Shown here: positions 10,044 through 19,664 of the stretch, piece after piece
How positions within the stretch are numbered: the first letter of the stretch is position 1
How the letters are laid out: every line of letters begins with the position of its first letter
Made by a program: the position numbers and the translations under genes
Assembly: GCA_004010275.1 (NCBI GenBank)
Contig: RBWT01000010.1
Location: 22,677 to 86,676, forward strand
Length of the DNA stretch: 64,000 bases
Reading direction: 5' to 3'
Source of the DNA: Streptomyces huasconensis
GTDB lineage: Bacteria; Actinomycetota; Actinomycetes; Streptomycetales; Streptomycetaceae
The notes under the pieces: generated by a model
Told to the model about the DNA's origin: nothing
The model's input: only the letters and a program-made list of their open reading frames with translations
Database searches by the model: none

Positions 10044-10989
10044 TCACGCGGTGGGAAGGCCGTCGCCGAGCGCCGCCTCCCGCCGTACATGGTCGGCGAC
10101 CTGCGCATGCGTCGCGTACCAGACGTCCTGCCGCCCGCAGACGTGCTCCAGCAACCGCTCCAGGACGACGGCCCGTGACCGGTGGCCGATGACATGCGGG
10201 TGCAGGGTGATCTCGAACAGTCCGCCCTCCGAGTACGCGGCGTCGAACTCGTCCTGCCACAGGCCCAGTACGTGGCGCGGCATCGTGTACGGGCGCACGG
10301 CGCTGTAGCGGTCCATGTTGAAGTAGACGGCATCGTCCCGAATCCACTCGGGCGGTATCTCCACCAGTCCCGTCGGCCGGCCGTAGGAGAGGATCTCGTA
10401 CGGGTCGTCGTCGGCCATCAGGGAGGAGTCGTACGACAGGCCGAGTTCGAGGGTGATGTCCAGCGTGTGTTCGCTGAAGTCCCAGGACGGCGTGCGGATG
10501 CCCACCGGCCGCTGCCCGGTGATCCGTTCGAGAACGTCCGCGCAGCGGAAGGCGAGTTCCCGCTCGTCCCGTCGGCCCAGCTCCATGTTGCGCTCGTGAA
10601 TCCAGCCGTGCAGGGCGACCTCGTGACCGCGTTCCACATAGCCCCGCGCCTCCTCGGGGCGCAGGAGCGCGGACACCGCCGGCATGAAGAACGTCGCGGG
10701 CAGGGCGTGCCGTTCGAGCAGACGGAGAATGCGGGGTACGCCTACGCGGGCCCCGTACTCGCCCTGCGAGAGCTTTCCCGGCATCACCTCCGCGTCGCGC
10801 AGCGGAATCGTCTCGTGGTCGGGGTCGAAGGAGAACGCCACGGCGGCCTTGGCGCCGTGCGGCCACCGGGCCGGTTTGAGACTGCGCCCGGCGCGCACCC
10901 GCTCGACGTGGCGGCGCCATTCGTCCTCCCGCCACTGCCAGGGGGCCCGGGGCGGCTGCCCGGTGGTGTCGTCAGCCGGTTCGGTCATG
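10044..10989 (-). CDS. Polysaccharide deacetylase (NodB-homology) family protein
   Basis: The start is ATG 10989, near GAGGGAC; the longer upstream frame is not supported. The protein of about 314 residues carries NodB motifs: FSFDPDHET (metal/catalytic Asp pair), a HGWIHERN His motif and SWDFSEHTLDI. It lacks a signal peptide, so it probably acts in the cytoplasm like PuuE/allantoinase-type or small-molecule members rather than on cell-wall polymer. It is convergent with the HAD phosphatase with only 27 bases between stops. Its neighbours do not define a substrate. Confidence 0.85.
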
Positions 10990-11262
10990 ACGGTCCCTCG
11001 CTCCTTCCGTGGCCCAGGGGGGGGGTGAACTCCCTGGGCCTCTCCTGGATGAGCCAGGACGAGCATGCCAGTGCCCCGGACCATGGACAGGAGCGCGAAC
11101 AGGACAACGCCCTATGGCGCCGCGCTGACCGAAACGCGGGCCTCGGCGGAGAGGCCGTCTGCCCGGCACCGGGCGGTCTGTCTACTGTGGTCAGGTCGGC
11201 CCTCGGGCTGTCGACCCCACAAGGCTTCGGCGGGCCTCGGCCTGCGGGGAGGAGAGTCCACC

Positions 11263-12469
11263 ATGATCCTGGACGAGGCCCGGCGGCTCCTGCCCGACGC
11301 CGTGGCACTGCGCCGCTCCCTGCACGCCTGCCCGGAGACCGGACTGCACCTGCCGAAAACACAGCGTCAGGTTTTGGCGGCGCTGGACGGCCTGGGCCTG
11401 GACGTCCGTACCGGCCGGCGGCTGACGTCGGTGACCGCGACCCTCGACGGGCCACGGGACGGTCCGGTGGTCCTACTGCGCGCGGACATGGACGCCCTGC
11501 CCGTCGCCGAGGCCACCGGCCTGGAGTTCGCCTCACGCAACCCCGGCGTCATGCACGCCTGCGGTCACGACGCCCACACGGCCATGCTGGTCGCCGCCGC
11601 CCGGCTGCTCGCCGCGCGCCGCGACGGCCTCGCCGGGCGCGTGGTGTTCATGTTCCAGCCCGGCGAGGAGGGCCACCACGGCGCCCGCCACATGATCGAC
11701 GAGGGGCTGCTGGCCGGACACGGCCGCGAGGTGGGCGCCGCGTTCGCCCTGCACGTCACGCCGGGACTGCCGAGCGGCGGCCTGTGGCTGCGCCCCGGCC
11801 CGCAGATGGCCGCCTCCGACAAGCTGCACATCGTCGTACGAGGCCGGGGCGGCCACGCGTCGTCACCGCATACGGCGTGCGATCCCGTGCCCGTGGCCTG
11901 CGAGGTCGTCCTCGCCCTGCAGACGGCGGTGACCAGGACGGTCAGCGTCACCGATCCGGCCGTCGTCACCGTCAGCTCCCTCACCGCGGGCTCGATGCCG
12001 GGTGTCATCCCGGAGACGGTGGCCCTCGCCGGGACCCTGCGCACCTTGTCGCACGAGACACGCGCACACGTGCACGAAGTGGTCACCCGGGTCGCCCAGG
12101 GCGTCGCTGCGGCCCACGGGGCGACGGCGGAGGTGTCGATCGTGGCGGGGTATCCGGTGACCCGCAACGACCCGGCGTTCACCGACTTCGTGCTCCGCGC
12201 GGCGGCGGACGCTGCTCGGCGCCGAGCACGTCCACGTGCAGCCCGCCCCGGCGATGACGGCGGAGGACTTCGCCTACGTCCTCGACGCGGTCCCGGGAGC
12301 CCTCGCCTTTCTGGGCGCGTGCCCGCCCGGCCTCGAGCCCGGGCGCGCTCCCGCCCTGCACTCCGACCGGGCGGACATCGACGAGGACGCCCTCGCGGCC
12401 GGGATCGCCTGTTACGCGGCCGTGGCCCTGCGCCGGCTCGGCGCCGACATCGGTGCGGGTGCGTCATGA
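11263..12469 (+). CDS. M20-family amidohydrolase (hippurate/N-acyl amino acid hydrolase type; frameshift)
   Basis: The ATG at 11263 follows GGGGAGGAG. This is a dinuclear metal amidase of the HipO/AmhX group: LRADMDALPVAE, the metal-binding HACGHDAHTAM, catalytic FQPGEEGHHGARHMI, the lid domain GRGGHASSPH, and a C-terminal metal ligand region MTAEDFAYVLDAVPG followed by LHSDRADIDEDAL. The last third changes frame near 12210. Reading in the next frame supplies the conserved end and a stop at 12467-12469 that overlaps the next ATG (ATGA). The substrate is probably an N-acylated amino acid, inferred from the family only. Confidence 0.86.
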
Positions 12470-12986
12470 GTGAGCTGCGGATTCGCCCCGCGGCCTCCGG
12501 TGAACTGGACCGCGTGGAGGGGCTGTGGCTGGAGGCCAGCCGCTGGCTCGCCTCCAAAGGGATCGACCAGTGGCAGTACCCGCCCCGGCGCGGCGCATGG
12601 CAGAGGCCGTCCGCGCCGGGGACTGCTACCTCGCCTTCCGGGACGGCCGACTGGTGGGGACGGTGACCGTCCAGCGGCAGGCCGATCTCGAATGGTGGGC
12701 GGACGACGACCCGGAGTCGGCTCTGTACGTCCACGACCTGGCCGTGAGCAGAGCGGCCGCCGGCCAGTCGGTGGGCGCGCAACTGCTGAACTGGGCGGGC
12801 CGGTTGGCGGCGCGGAGCGAGAAGCCCTGGCTCAGGCTGGAGGCGTGGAAGACCAACTCCGTGCTGCACCGCTACTACCTGAACCAGGGGTTCGAGCTGC
12901 TGCGGATCGTCGACCTGCCGCACCGCAACTCCGGTGCCCTGTTCCAACGGCCCACCGGGACCGCCGTGACGCGACGCCACAGCTGA
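12466..12986 (+). CDS. GNAT-family N-acetyltransferase (frameshift)
   Basis: The ATG overlaps the amidohydrolase stop, so the two genes form a coupled pair. The N-terminus MSELRIRPAASGELDRVEGLW and WLASKGIDQWQYP are typical of a Streptomyces GNAT group. An indel near 12593 shifts the frame, and the rest (MAEAVRAGDCYLAFRDGRLV, LYVHDLAVSRAAAGQSVGAQ for CoA binding, TNSVLHRYYLNQGFE) follows in another frame to a stop at 12986. Restored length is about 173 residues. Pairing with an N-acyl amino acid hydrolase suggests acylation chemistry on a common small molecule, but this is inference. Confidence 0.8.
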
Positions 12987-13205
12987 CGGCACGCTCTTCG
13001 TACTGTCCCACTTGTTAACTCGTACTGATTCAACCGCGCGTTGCTCAAGAAACGGGGGAGAGACTGGAGGCAGCAAGGCTTGTTCGCGGTCGCAATTTGC
13101 CGTCGGGTGCCCGGAGGGTCGGCCTCCGCCCGGCAGGCCCCTGCGTCCCACCAGAAGGAGCCGCCCCATGAAGCAGCCCTGTGTCACCCGCCGCCGACCG
13201 TCGTG

Positions 13206-14267
13206 TCAGCCGGACGCGGTGACCTTACGGACCCGATGGCGATCGGTCTCGGCGATGACGAGGTCACCACCCGGTGCGATGCGCACCGCCCGTGGATAGC
13301 GCAGCAGCACTCCGAGCGGCCGGACCGTCCTCCCGGTCCTCGCCGGGCGGCCCGCCGGCCACCGTCGTGATGCCGCCGTCCGGCAGGACGACGCGCACGC
13401 ACTGGTTGAGGGAATCGGCGATGTAGAGGTTGCCCTCGCCGTCCAGGTCGACGCCGCGTGGCTGGTGGAGCGGGGTGTCGGTGGCCGGGGCGCCGCCGGC
13501 GTCGTCGTATCCGGGCTTCCCGGTTCCCGCCACCGTCGTGATCAGCCCGTCGGGCGACACCATGCGTATCCGGTGGGAGAAGCAGTCGGCGATGTACAAG
13601 CGGCCCTCGGCGTCCGTCACGAGGTCGATGGGATGGTGCAGTTCGCCGGCGACGGCCGGTACGCCGTCCGGACCGGAGCCGGGCTCGCCGGTTCCCGCGA
13701 CGGTGGTGATGGAGCCGTCGGCGCGGATGGCACGGACCCGGTGCCCTTTCCACTCGGCGACATAGAGCGTCCCCGCGCCGTCCAGGGCCAGCCCCCTGGG
13801 TTCGTTGAGCGTCGCCCGGGTGGCCGGGCCGCCGTCTCCACCGGAGCCGGGCTCGCCGGTTCCCGCGACGGTGGTGATGCAGCCGTCCGGTGCGATCCGC
13901 CGTACCCGGTGGTTCCAGTAGTCGGCGACGTACAGATGGCCCGCGGCGTCGCGGACCAGCCCCCCGGGTTCGTTGAGTGCCGCCCGGGTGGCCGGGCCGC
14001 CGTCTCCGCCGAAACCGGGCTCGCCGGTCCCCGCGACGGTGGTGATGGAACCGTCCGGCGCGATCCGCCGGACCCGGTGGCCCTTCCGGTCGGCGACGTA
14101 CAGGCACCCGACGCGTCGACCGCCAGGGCCCGGGGCTGGTGCAGAGCCGCCCGGTCGGCCGGCCCGCCGTCTCCGCGTGAGTCCGCCTCGCCGGTGCCGG
14201 CGAGGGTGACGATGACATGGCCCGCCATGTGCGCGGACCCGCTGCCCGTACGTGTGCTGCCCGTCAT
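13206..14267 (-). CDS. NHL-repeat beta-propeller protein (several frameshifts)
   Basis: The predicted start is ATG 14267 (MTGSTRTGSG). The protein is a series of about six 50-60 residue NHL repeats with the pattern TVAGTGEPG-x-GDGGPA-x-LxxPRGLAxDxxGxLYVADxxxHRVRRI, read in three frames because of indels near 14105, 13620 and 13310. The final frame gives the strand RVRKVTASG and a stop at 13206-13208. Such propellers bind proteins or ligands, and in Streptomyces are often standalone or fused to kinases. No signal peptide is evident. The product was probably about 354 residues; function unknown. Confidence 0.75.
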
Positions 14268-14651
14268 GCCCGCCTCCTGGCCAAGGGTGGGAATTCCATT
14301 CCGCCGCGCGCGTCGAATGGCGCCGCAGATCGTCGACTCACCGTAGAGACCATTCGAGGACACCGGTAGAGAGCCCCCGAGGAGGGCCGGGTGCTTTCCG
14401 GCCATCGGCCGCGAGGCCGCCGGGAAGCGCGAATCGCGCGGAGGCCGGTTCATCGCACAGAAACCGGTTTGGGGACCGTTGATGATGCTCCAGAAGTTAT
14501 GACCGTCCGCTCTCCCTCATCGACGGAGGCGGTCGGCGGTATGACACCGAAGCGGCATTGATCGATCTTTCCTCCTGCCGCTCATGCCGGATCGCCCACA
14601 CCCACTCGGCCCGGAATGCCACTCGTGCGCGGGCCACTCACGGGACCTGGC
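14268..14651. other. Intergenic region upstream of the biosynthetic locus
   Basis: This 384-base gap between divergent genes is lower in GC than its surroundings. It contains palindromes AACCGGTT-like (near 14464) and GATCGATC (near 14560), but no convincing coding frame. Promoters for the exporter and the NHL gene must lie here; I could not assign them. Confidence 0.35.
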
Positions 14652-16094
14652 ATGAAAACTCTTCGCGCATACCGCAGCTTTCCGCTCGTGGTACGGCTGC
14701 TGCTCATCAATCAGTTCGGGGTGGACATCGGGTTCTACCTCCTCATCCCCTTTCTGGTGACCTATCTCGGCCACGATCTGGGGCTTTCGGCGGCCTGGGT
14801 CGGCCTGATCCTCGGCGTGCGGAACCTCAGCCAGCAGGGCCTGTTCGTGCTTGGTGGTTCCGCGGCCGACCGGCTCGGCCCCCGCGGTGTCATCATCGTC
14901 GGCTGCATGCTGCGCACCGTGGGATTCGCGCTGTTCGCGGTCGGTTCCACCCTGCCGATCCTGCTCACCGCCTCGGCGCTGAGCGGCCTGGCCGGTGCGC
15001 TGTTCTACCCGGCGGTGCGCACCTACGTGGCCCAGGAGGCGGGGCCCCGCAGGGCCGAGGCCTTTGCCCTGCTCACCGTCTTCGCCACCGGCGGCTCACT
15101 GCTGGGCCTGGCCTTGGGCGGGGTACTGCTCCTGGTCGACTTCCGCGTCTGCGCCCTCGTCGCCGCCTGCGTCTTCGCCGTCCTGTGCCTGGCCCAGCTG
15201 TACGCGCTGCCCGCCCGGAAGGCCCCCCGGCGCGACACCACGGTCCGCAAGGACTGGCGGGAGGTGCTGGGCAACCGGCCGTTCCTCGCGTTCGCCGTCG
15301 CCATGGCGGGCATGAGCACCTTGGAGAACCAGGTGTACCTGCTGGTGCCCGAGGGGGCGCGCCAGGTGACGGGTCGTCAGGAAGCAACCGTGGCGGTGCT
15401 GATGATGGGGGCACTGGCCAACCTGGTCTGGCAGCTGCGCGTCACCCGGGCGCTCGCGCGGCGCGGGGGCGGCCCGGCGTGGATCGCCCGCGGCATCGTC
15501 CTGACGGCCTTCGGGTTCGTGCCGCCTCTGCTGGTGTGCGGGGCGGGGGCACCGGACGGCTGGGGCGCGACGGTCCGCAACGCCTGCCCGGTGATCGCCG
15601 GAGCACTGCTGGTTCACGTCGGCATCATGATCGTGCATCCCCTGGTGATGGAGATGGTCCCCCGGTTCGGCCCGGCCCGGTTGACCGGCACCCATTTCGG
15701 CATCTTCTACGTCTTCTCCGGGCTCGCCGCCGCCGGAGGCAACGCGCTCGTGGGCTGGACCCTCGACGTCGGCAGACGCACCGGCGTGACGGTGCTGCCC
15801 TGGCTGTGCTGTCTGGTGCTGGGGCTGATCTCGGCCACGGCTGTCACCTGGCTGCACCGCGCGAAAGGTCTGCCGGCCACGGGGAGTTCCGCGCGACGGC
15901 GGCCGACCAGGCACGGCAGCTCCGCCCCTGGTCGGCGTGCGTCGGCGGGGCGCCTGCATCGGTGGCCCTCGTGCGGCCGAACCAGGACTGTGCCGTTTTT
16001 GCCGCGCCACTGTGGGGTGGTTCGCCGGGCCGTCCGGTGCCGGGGGCGCTGCTGCGGGTGCTGCCACAAACAGGCGTGGACCGGCGAGGCGTAA
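14652..16094 (+). CDS. MFS exporter, first gene of the diaminopropionate-type biosynthetic locus
   Basis: This is a 12-TM drug:H+ antiporter-like MFS protein. ATG 14652 begins MKTLRAYRSFPLVVRLLLINQFG. The N-terminal half has RNLSQQGLFVLGGSAADRLG (the TM2-3 loop), the centre is a charged linker near residue 195, and the last TM ends near LISATAVTWLHRA (residue 410). The remaining 70 residues are Arg/Cys-rich with poorer third-position GC, so the true stop may be earlier and obscured by an indel near 15880. As first gene of the cluster it is a likely exporter or self-resistance determinant for the product, by analogy with other clusters. Confidence 0.85.
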   Translation: MKTLRAYRSFPLVVRLLLINQFGVDIGFYLLIPFLVTYLGHDLGLSAAWVGLILGVRNLSQQGLFVLGGSAADRLGPRGVIIVGCMLRTVGFALFAVGSTLPILLTASALSGLAGALFYPAVRTYVAQEAGPRRAEAFALLTVFATGGSLLGLALGGVLLLVDFRVCALVAACVFAVLCLAQLYALPARKAPRRDTTVRKDWREVLGNRPFLAFAVAMAGMSTLENQVYLLVPEGARQVTGRQEATVAVLMMGALANLVWQLRVTRALARRGGGPAWIARGIVLTAFGFVPPLLVCGAGAPDGWGATVRNACPVIAGALLVHVGIMIVHPLVMEMVPRFGPARLTGTHFGIFYVFSGLAAAGGNALVGWTLDVGRRTGVTVLPWLCCLVLGLISATAVTWLHRAKGLPATGSSARRRPTRHGSSAPGRRASAGRLHRWPSCGRTRTVPFLPRHCGVVRRAVRCRGRCCGCCHKQAWTGEA

Positions 16095-16192
16095 CAGCAC
16101 GCCTCTCGCGTCGAATGCGGTGTCGAGTCCGGCAAGGGCTCAGGAATAACAGCCGCCCCAATGACGTCCATGGGATAACAAATGACGCCCCC

Positions 16193-16204
16193 GGGCATAT
16201 GCCC
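16193..16204. promoter_or_regulatory. Perfect palindrome upstream of the sbnA-like gene
   Basis: GGGCATATGCCC is a perfect 12-base inverted repeat in the 187-base gap before the sbnA-like gene. It sits in an AT-richer patch and could be an operator. No regulator gene lies within the locus. Confidence 0.35.
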
Positions 16205-16281
16205 CCAATAATTGCGGGTGGCATCCGGACGTGGCGTGTTCCCTTCCTTGTGCTGTCATGAACAGCGCCATAGCCTGAGAA

Positions 16282-17466
16282 GTGGAAGCGTCACAGCGGT
16301 TCCGCGCACAACTTCCGGTCCTGACGAGACCATGCCGCGGAGGCGTCTTGGAAATATTTCCGGATCGGTTTCCCGACAACTCGGGCCCTGCGGACAGTTC
16401 CTGGTCTCCCAGCCCGGTGGTGCCGCTGGGCATCGTATGTGATGGCGCGCCCAGAACGCTCTGGCTGAAACTCGAAGCGCACAATCCCTATGGCTCCATC
16501 AAAGGGCGGACCGCATTCGCGCTCTGGCAGAGCGTGAAAGACCGTATCGATGCACGCATAGGCCTGATCGAGTCGACGTCGGGCAACCTCGGCCTGGCGC
16601 TGGCCGGGCTGGCCGCGTCCCTGCACGTGCCTTTCACCGCCGTCGTGGACCCCCGGGTCAGCCCCTCGGTGCAGAACGCCCTGCGCGTCATGGGCGCCAA
16701 GGTCGTCGTGGTCGACCGACCGGACGGCGCGGGCGGGTTCCTGCTCAACCGCCTCGCCCATGTCGCGCAGCGGGTGAGCCGTGAACCGGGACTCGTCTGG
16801 CCGAACCAGTACACCAACCCGGCCAACCCCGCCGTCCACGCCCAGTGGACGGCACCGGAGTTGCGTACGCAACTGCCCGCGAAGCCGATGAGCGTCCTGG
16901 TCGCGGTGTCCACCGGCGGCACGCTGGCGGGTTTCCGCGACTACGTCTCCGCCCACTCACCGGACTGGGAACTGATCGGGGTGGATGTCGTCGGCTCGGT
17001 GGCCCTGGGCGACGTACACGGCGAACGTGTGCTTTCAGGAATCGGGGCGAGCCGCAGGTCGACCTTTCTGCCGCACGGCTACCGGCCCGCCGTGCACATC
17101 GACCCGCCGGCAGCGGTCAGCGCGTGCCTGTGGCTGAAGGAGACGACCGGCATCGCCGTGGGCTCCAGCTCGGGCGCGCTCGTCGCGGCCGCTCTGCGGC
17201 TGTTCCGCGAGGACCCCGCACGCACCGACATCGTCTGCCTGTGTCCGGACGGCGGGGACCGCTACCTCGACACCGTCTACTCCCAACGGTGGCGCTCCCA
17301 GCATGACTTGGCCGCTGTCGACATAGCCGCCGGGGTCACGGGTGGGGGCGTCCTGGACGCGTCGAGCGGTGCCGCGCCGCGCTTCGACCGGCCCGGCACG
17401 GAGGACTCCGCCCAAGAGGACCCCGCTCAAGAAGTGCCCGCCCAAGGTGAGGTGACGCTGAGTTGA
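16282..17466 (+). CDS. SbnA-like PLP enzyme: N-(2-amino-2-carboxyethyl)-L-glutamate synthase
   Basis: This enzyme resembles the O-acetylserine sulfhydrylase fold. SbnA uses O-phosphoserine and glutamate to make N-(2-amino-2-carboxyethyl)-glutamate, the precursor of L-2,3-diaminopropionate. Matches include the PLP-lysine segment AHNPYGSIKGRTAFAL, IESTSGNLGLALAGLA, VVDPRVSPSVQNALRVMGA, VSTGGTLAGFRDYV, LSGIGASRRSTF and the end PDGGDRYLDTVYSQRW. The GTG start at 16282 has weak support; a TTG at 16349 behind GGAGG is an alternative that would begin at EIFPDRF. The C-terminus extends about 45 residues past the fold and ends in three five-residue repeats. Its stop overlaps the next start. An SbnB-like partner lies two genes downstream. 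Confidence 0.88.
   Translation: MEASQRFRAQLPVLTRPCRGGVLEIFPDRFPDNSGPADSSWSPSPVVPLGIVCDGAPRTLWLKLEAHNPYGSIKGRTAFALWQSVKDRIDARIGLIESTSGNLGLALAGLAASLHVPFTAVVDPRVSPSVQNALRVMGAKVVVVDRPDGAGGFLLNRLAHVAQRVSREPGLVWPNQYTNPANPAVHAQWTAPELRTQLPAKPMSVLVAVSTGGTLAGFRDYVSAHSPDWELIGVDVVGSVALGDVHGERVLSGIGASRRSTFLPHGYRPAVHIDPPAAVSACLWLKETTGIAVGSSSGALVAAALRLFREDPARTDIVCLCPDGGDRYLDTVYSQRWRSQHDLAAVDIAAGVTGGGVLDASSGAAPRFDRPGTEDSAQEDPAQEVPAQGEVTLS
17404..17448 (+). repeat. 15-bp coding repeat, three copies, at the end of the sbnA-like gene
   Basis: Three in-frame units encode DSAQE, DPAQE and VPAQG. They form an Ala/Gln/Glu-rich tail absent from SbnA proteins I know. Confidence 0.7.
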
Positions 17467-18383
17467 GTACGCAGGAACGGGACTGGTACCAGCGTGCCGG
17501 TGTCCGCAGCGGCCCCCGGCGTCAACTGGCGGACGAACTGGAGACCGGGCGCGTCTTCTTCCCCCCGGCCCTGGTGCCCTACCTGAACCATCCGCTGGTG
17601 ACGGAACTCGGCGAGGCGGGCCGGAGGGAACTCCTCGCCCGGCATCTCTTCCAGTACCTGGACTTCACGGCTCAATTCGAGACGCGTGTCGTGAACCGCG
17701 CCACGGACCGCATCGCCGGCAACCGGTGCGGCACCGACACGGACGTCGCCGTCCGGCTGGACGCGTACCGCATCTACTGCGACGAGGGGTACCACTCCCT
17801 CTACAGCCTGGACGTCGTCCAGCAGGTCTCCCGCGCTTCGGGGGTGCCGCAACTGCCGTACGACTTCGGCCCGTTCCTGCGGCGGCTCGACGCGGTCGGG
17901 ACGGAGGCCCTGCCGTACGAGCCCGCCCTGGCCCAGCTGCTGCAAGTCGTGGTCTTCGAGACGCTGATCACCGCGGTGCTCAACGACATACCCAAGGACC
18001 CGGATGTGCTGACCGTCGTCCGGGACATCGTCAGGGACCACGCCAAGGACGAGGGCTGGCACCACGCGTTCTTCTCCCGCTTCTTCCGTGAGTTGTGGAC
18101 GCGGGAGTCGGCGGGGTCGCGCGGCCGCATCGCGCGGTGCCTGCCCGAGCTGATCCGGTGCAGCCTGCTCCCCGACCTGCGGCCCATACGCGCGTCGTTG
18201 ACCGCCACGGGACTCGCGCCGTCCGCCGTCGAGGACGTCGTGCACGACTCCTATCCGCCGGCCTCGGTCGACCAGGGCATCCGCAGGGCGTCCCGGCACG
18301 CCGTGCGGCTCTTCGAGGAAGTCGGGGCCATGGCCGTGCCGGGCGGCGCCGCGGCGTTCGAGGCGGCCGGTCTGCTGCCGTGA
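17463..18383 (+). CDS. AurF/CmlI-like non-heme diiron N-oxygenase
   Basis: A TTG start at 17463 overlaps the previous stop (TTGA) behind AGGTGAGG, so the two genes are coupled. The 306-residue all-helical protein carries the complete ligand set of AurF-type diiron oxygenases: Glu in FTAQFETRVVN, Glu and His in YCDEGYHSLYS, Glu in VVFETLITAV, and the His/Glu/His cluster in RDHAKDEGWHHAFF. AurF and CmlI oxidise arylamines to nitro groups. Homologues in amino-acid pathways make hydroxylamines. In this locus, between the two diaminopropionate enzymes, the amine of diaminopropionate or a derivative is the natural candidate substrate. That assignment is inferred. Confidence 0.85.
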   Translation: MSTQERDWYQRAGVRSGPRRQLADELETGRVFFPPALVPYLNHPLVTELGEAGRRELLARHLFQYLDFTAQFETRVVNRATDRIAGNRCGTDTDVAVRLDAYRIYCDEGYHSLYSLDVVQQVSRASGVPQLPYDFGPFLRRLDAVGTEALPYEPALAQLLQVVVFETLITAVLNDIPKDPDVLTVVRDIVRDHAKDEGWHHAFFSRFFRELWTRESAGSRGRIARCLPELIRCSLLPDLRPIRASLTATGLAPSAVEDVVHDSYPPASVDQGIRRASRHAVRLFEEVGAMAVPGGAAAFEAAGLLP

Positions 18384-18422
18384 ATCGCGCGGGCCGACGG
18401 TGACGCAGACCGAGAGGTGACG

Positions 18423-19595
18423 ATGTCTGAGCAACACCCTTCTTCTGAGCAACTCCACTTTTCTGAACACCTCCGTTCTTCCGAGCGTCTCCGCTCTTCC
18501 GGACAACTCCCCGTCTCTGAGCAGCTTCTCTTCCTCGACAGGGAAGCGGTGCTCGCCTGCCTCGCGCACGTGGACGTGTGCGAGGAGGTCACGCAGGTGC
18601 TGTGCCGACACGCCGAGAACCGGGTGGAACTGCCCGCCGAGGGCTACCTCCCCTGGGCCAACGGAGAAGGGGCGTACTGCCGTTCACTCGCCATGCTCGG
18701 CGCCGTGGACGTCGACGGCGGCCCTCCGCTGCGGGGGATGAAGCTCATCAACGCCGCGACGAGCAATCCGTCCCACGGAAGGGAGCGGGCCGCGGGCCTG
18801 GTCATGCTCTTCGACCCGGAGACCGCCCGGCCCCGCGTGCTGGCCGAGGCCGGTTGGCTGAGCGCGACCCGGACGGCCGCCTACACGATGGTCAGCCTGC
18901 GCCACCTCGGCCCCGAGCGGTGGGACGCGACGGCGTTCCTCGGCTGCGGGATGCTCGCCCGCGTCCACATCGGGCTGCTGGCCACGACGTACCCCCGCGT
19001 GACCCGCGTACATCTCTACGACACCGATCCGCGGCGGGCCGAGGAACTGGCCGCCTGGGTCCGCGCACGGCACCCGCACCACACCGTCCGCGTGGCACCG
19101 GGCACCCGGCAGGCGGTGGCCGCCGCGCAGGTGGTGGTGACCACGACCACCGCCGACCGCGGCTATCTGCCGGCGGCCTGGCTCGCGCCCGGCACCTTCG
19201 TCGCCCACGTGTCCCTGGCCGACCTGCTGCCCGACGCGTTCCTCACGGCGCAGGGTGTCTTCGTGGACGACGTCGCCCTGGTGGCCGACAACCCGCGAAG
19301 GGTTCTGGGGCAGTTGATGCGGGAGGGCCGGATCACGGGCGACCACCTGCCCACGGATCACGACTCCCCGGGTGTGGGCTCGGCCTTGACCGCAGCCTCG
19401 GCCCCGACCTCGGCCATGGCCCTGAGCGGCACCCTCGGCCAGGTCCTCATCGGCGAGCGGCCCCCCGTACGGCCCACCACGTCCCATGTCATCAGCAACC
19501 CCTTCGGCATGGCCGTCCTGGACGTCGGGCTGCTCGGCGCGGTGTACGGCGCCGCCGTCCGCCTGGGGCTCGGCCGGACCCTGACCCTCTACTGA
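18423..19595 (+). CDS. SbnB-like dehydrogenase: releases L-2,3-diaminopropionate
   Basis: This belongs to the ornithine cyclodeaminase/mu-crystallin family, SbnB branch, which oxidatively cleaves N-(2-amino-2-carboxyethyl)-glutamate with NAD to give L-2,3-diaminopropionate and 2-oxoglutarate. Features are RGMKLINAATSNPSHGRERA, EAGWLSATRTAAYTMVSL, the Rossmann motif FLGCGMLARVHIGLL and VISNPFGMAVLDVGL. ATG 18423 is preceded by GAGAGGTGACG. The first 36 codons after the start are six copies of an 18-base repeat encoding a Ser/Glu/Leu-rich hexapeptide, foreign to SbnB. Family homology starts near LLFLDREAVLACL, so the repeats form an added N-terminal tail. Together with the SbnA-like enzyme this makes diaminopropionate the likely building block. 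Confidence 0.9.
   Translation: MSEQHPSSEQLHFSEHLRSSERLRSSGQLPVSEQLLFLDREAVLACLAHVDVCEEVTQVLCRHAENRVELPAEGYLPWANGEGAYCRSLAMLGAVDVDGGPPLRGMKLINAATSNPSHGRERAAGLVMLFDPETARPRVLAEAGWLSATRTAAYTMVSLRHLGPERWDATAFLGCGMLARVHIGLLATTYPRVTRVHLYDTDPRRAEELAAWVRARHPHHTVRVAPGTRQAVAAAQVVVTTTTADRGYLPAAWLAPGTFVAHVSLADLLPDAFLTAQGVFVDDVALVADNPRRVLGQLMREGRITGDHLPTDHDSPGVGSALTAASAPTSAMALSGTLGQVLIGERPPVRPTTSHVISNPFGMAVLDVGLLGAVYGAAVRLGLGRTLTLY
18426..18533 (+). repeat. 18-bp coding tandem repeat, six copies, at the 5' end of the sbnB-like gene
   Basis: Six imperfect units encode SEQHPS, SEQLHF, SEHLRS, SERLRS, SGQLPV and SEQLLF. The unit length is constant at 18 bases, and the mutations keep a Ser-acid-x-Leu pattern. 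Slipped-strand expansion is the likely origin. Confidence 0.85.
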
Positions 19596-19664
19596 ACCGG
19601 CCCCTGACTCCACCCCTCCGCCCCTCCACCGCCTCTCACGCCCGCTTCTACCGAAAGGGACAGC

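Noticed and set aside
13168..13299. Short + strand frame starting ATG behind GAAGGAG (MKQPCVTRRRP)
   Set aside because: It has a good ribosome site but runs antisense into the NHL-repeat gene, has poor codon bias and no recognisable product; possibly a truncated gene start at an error.
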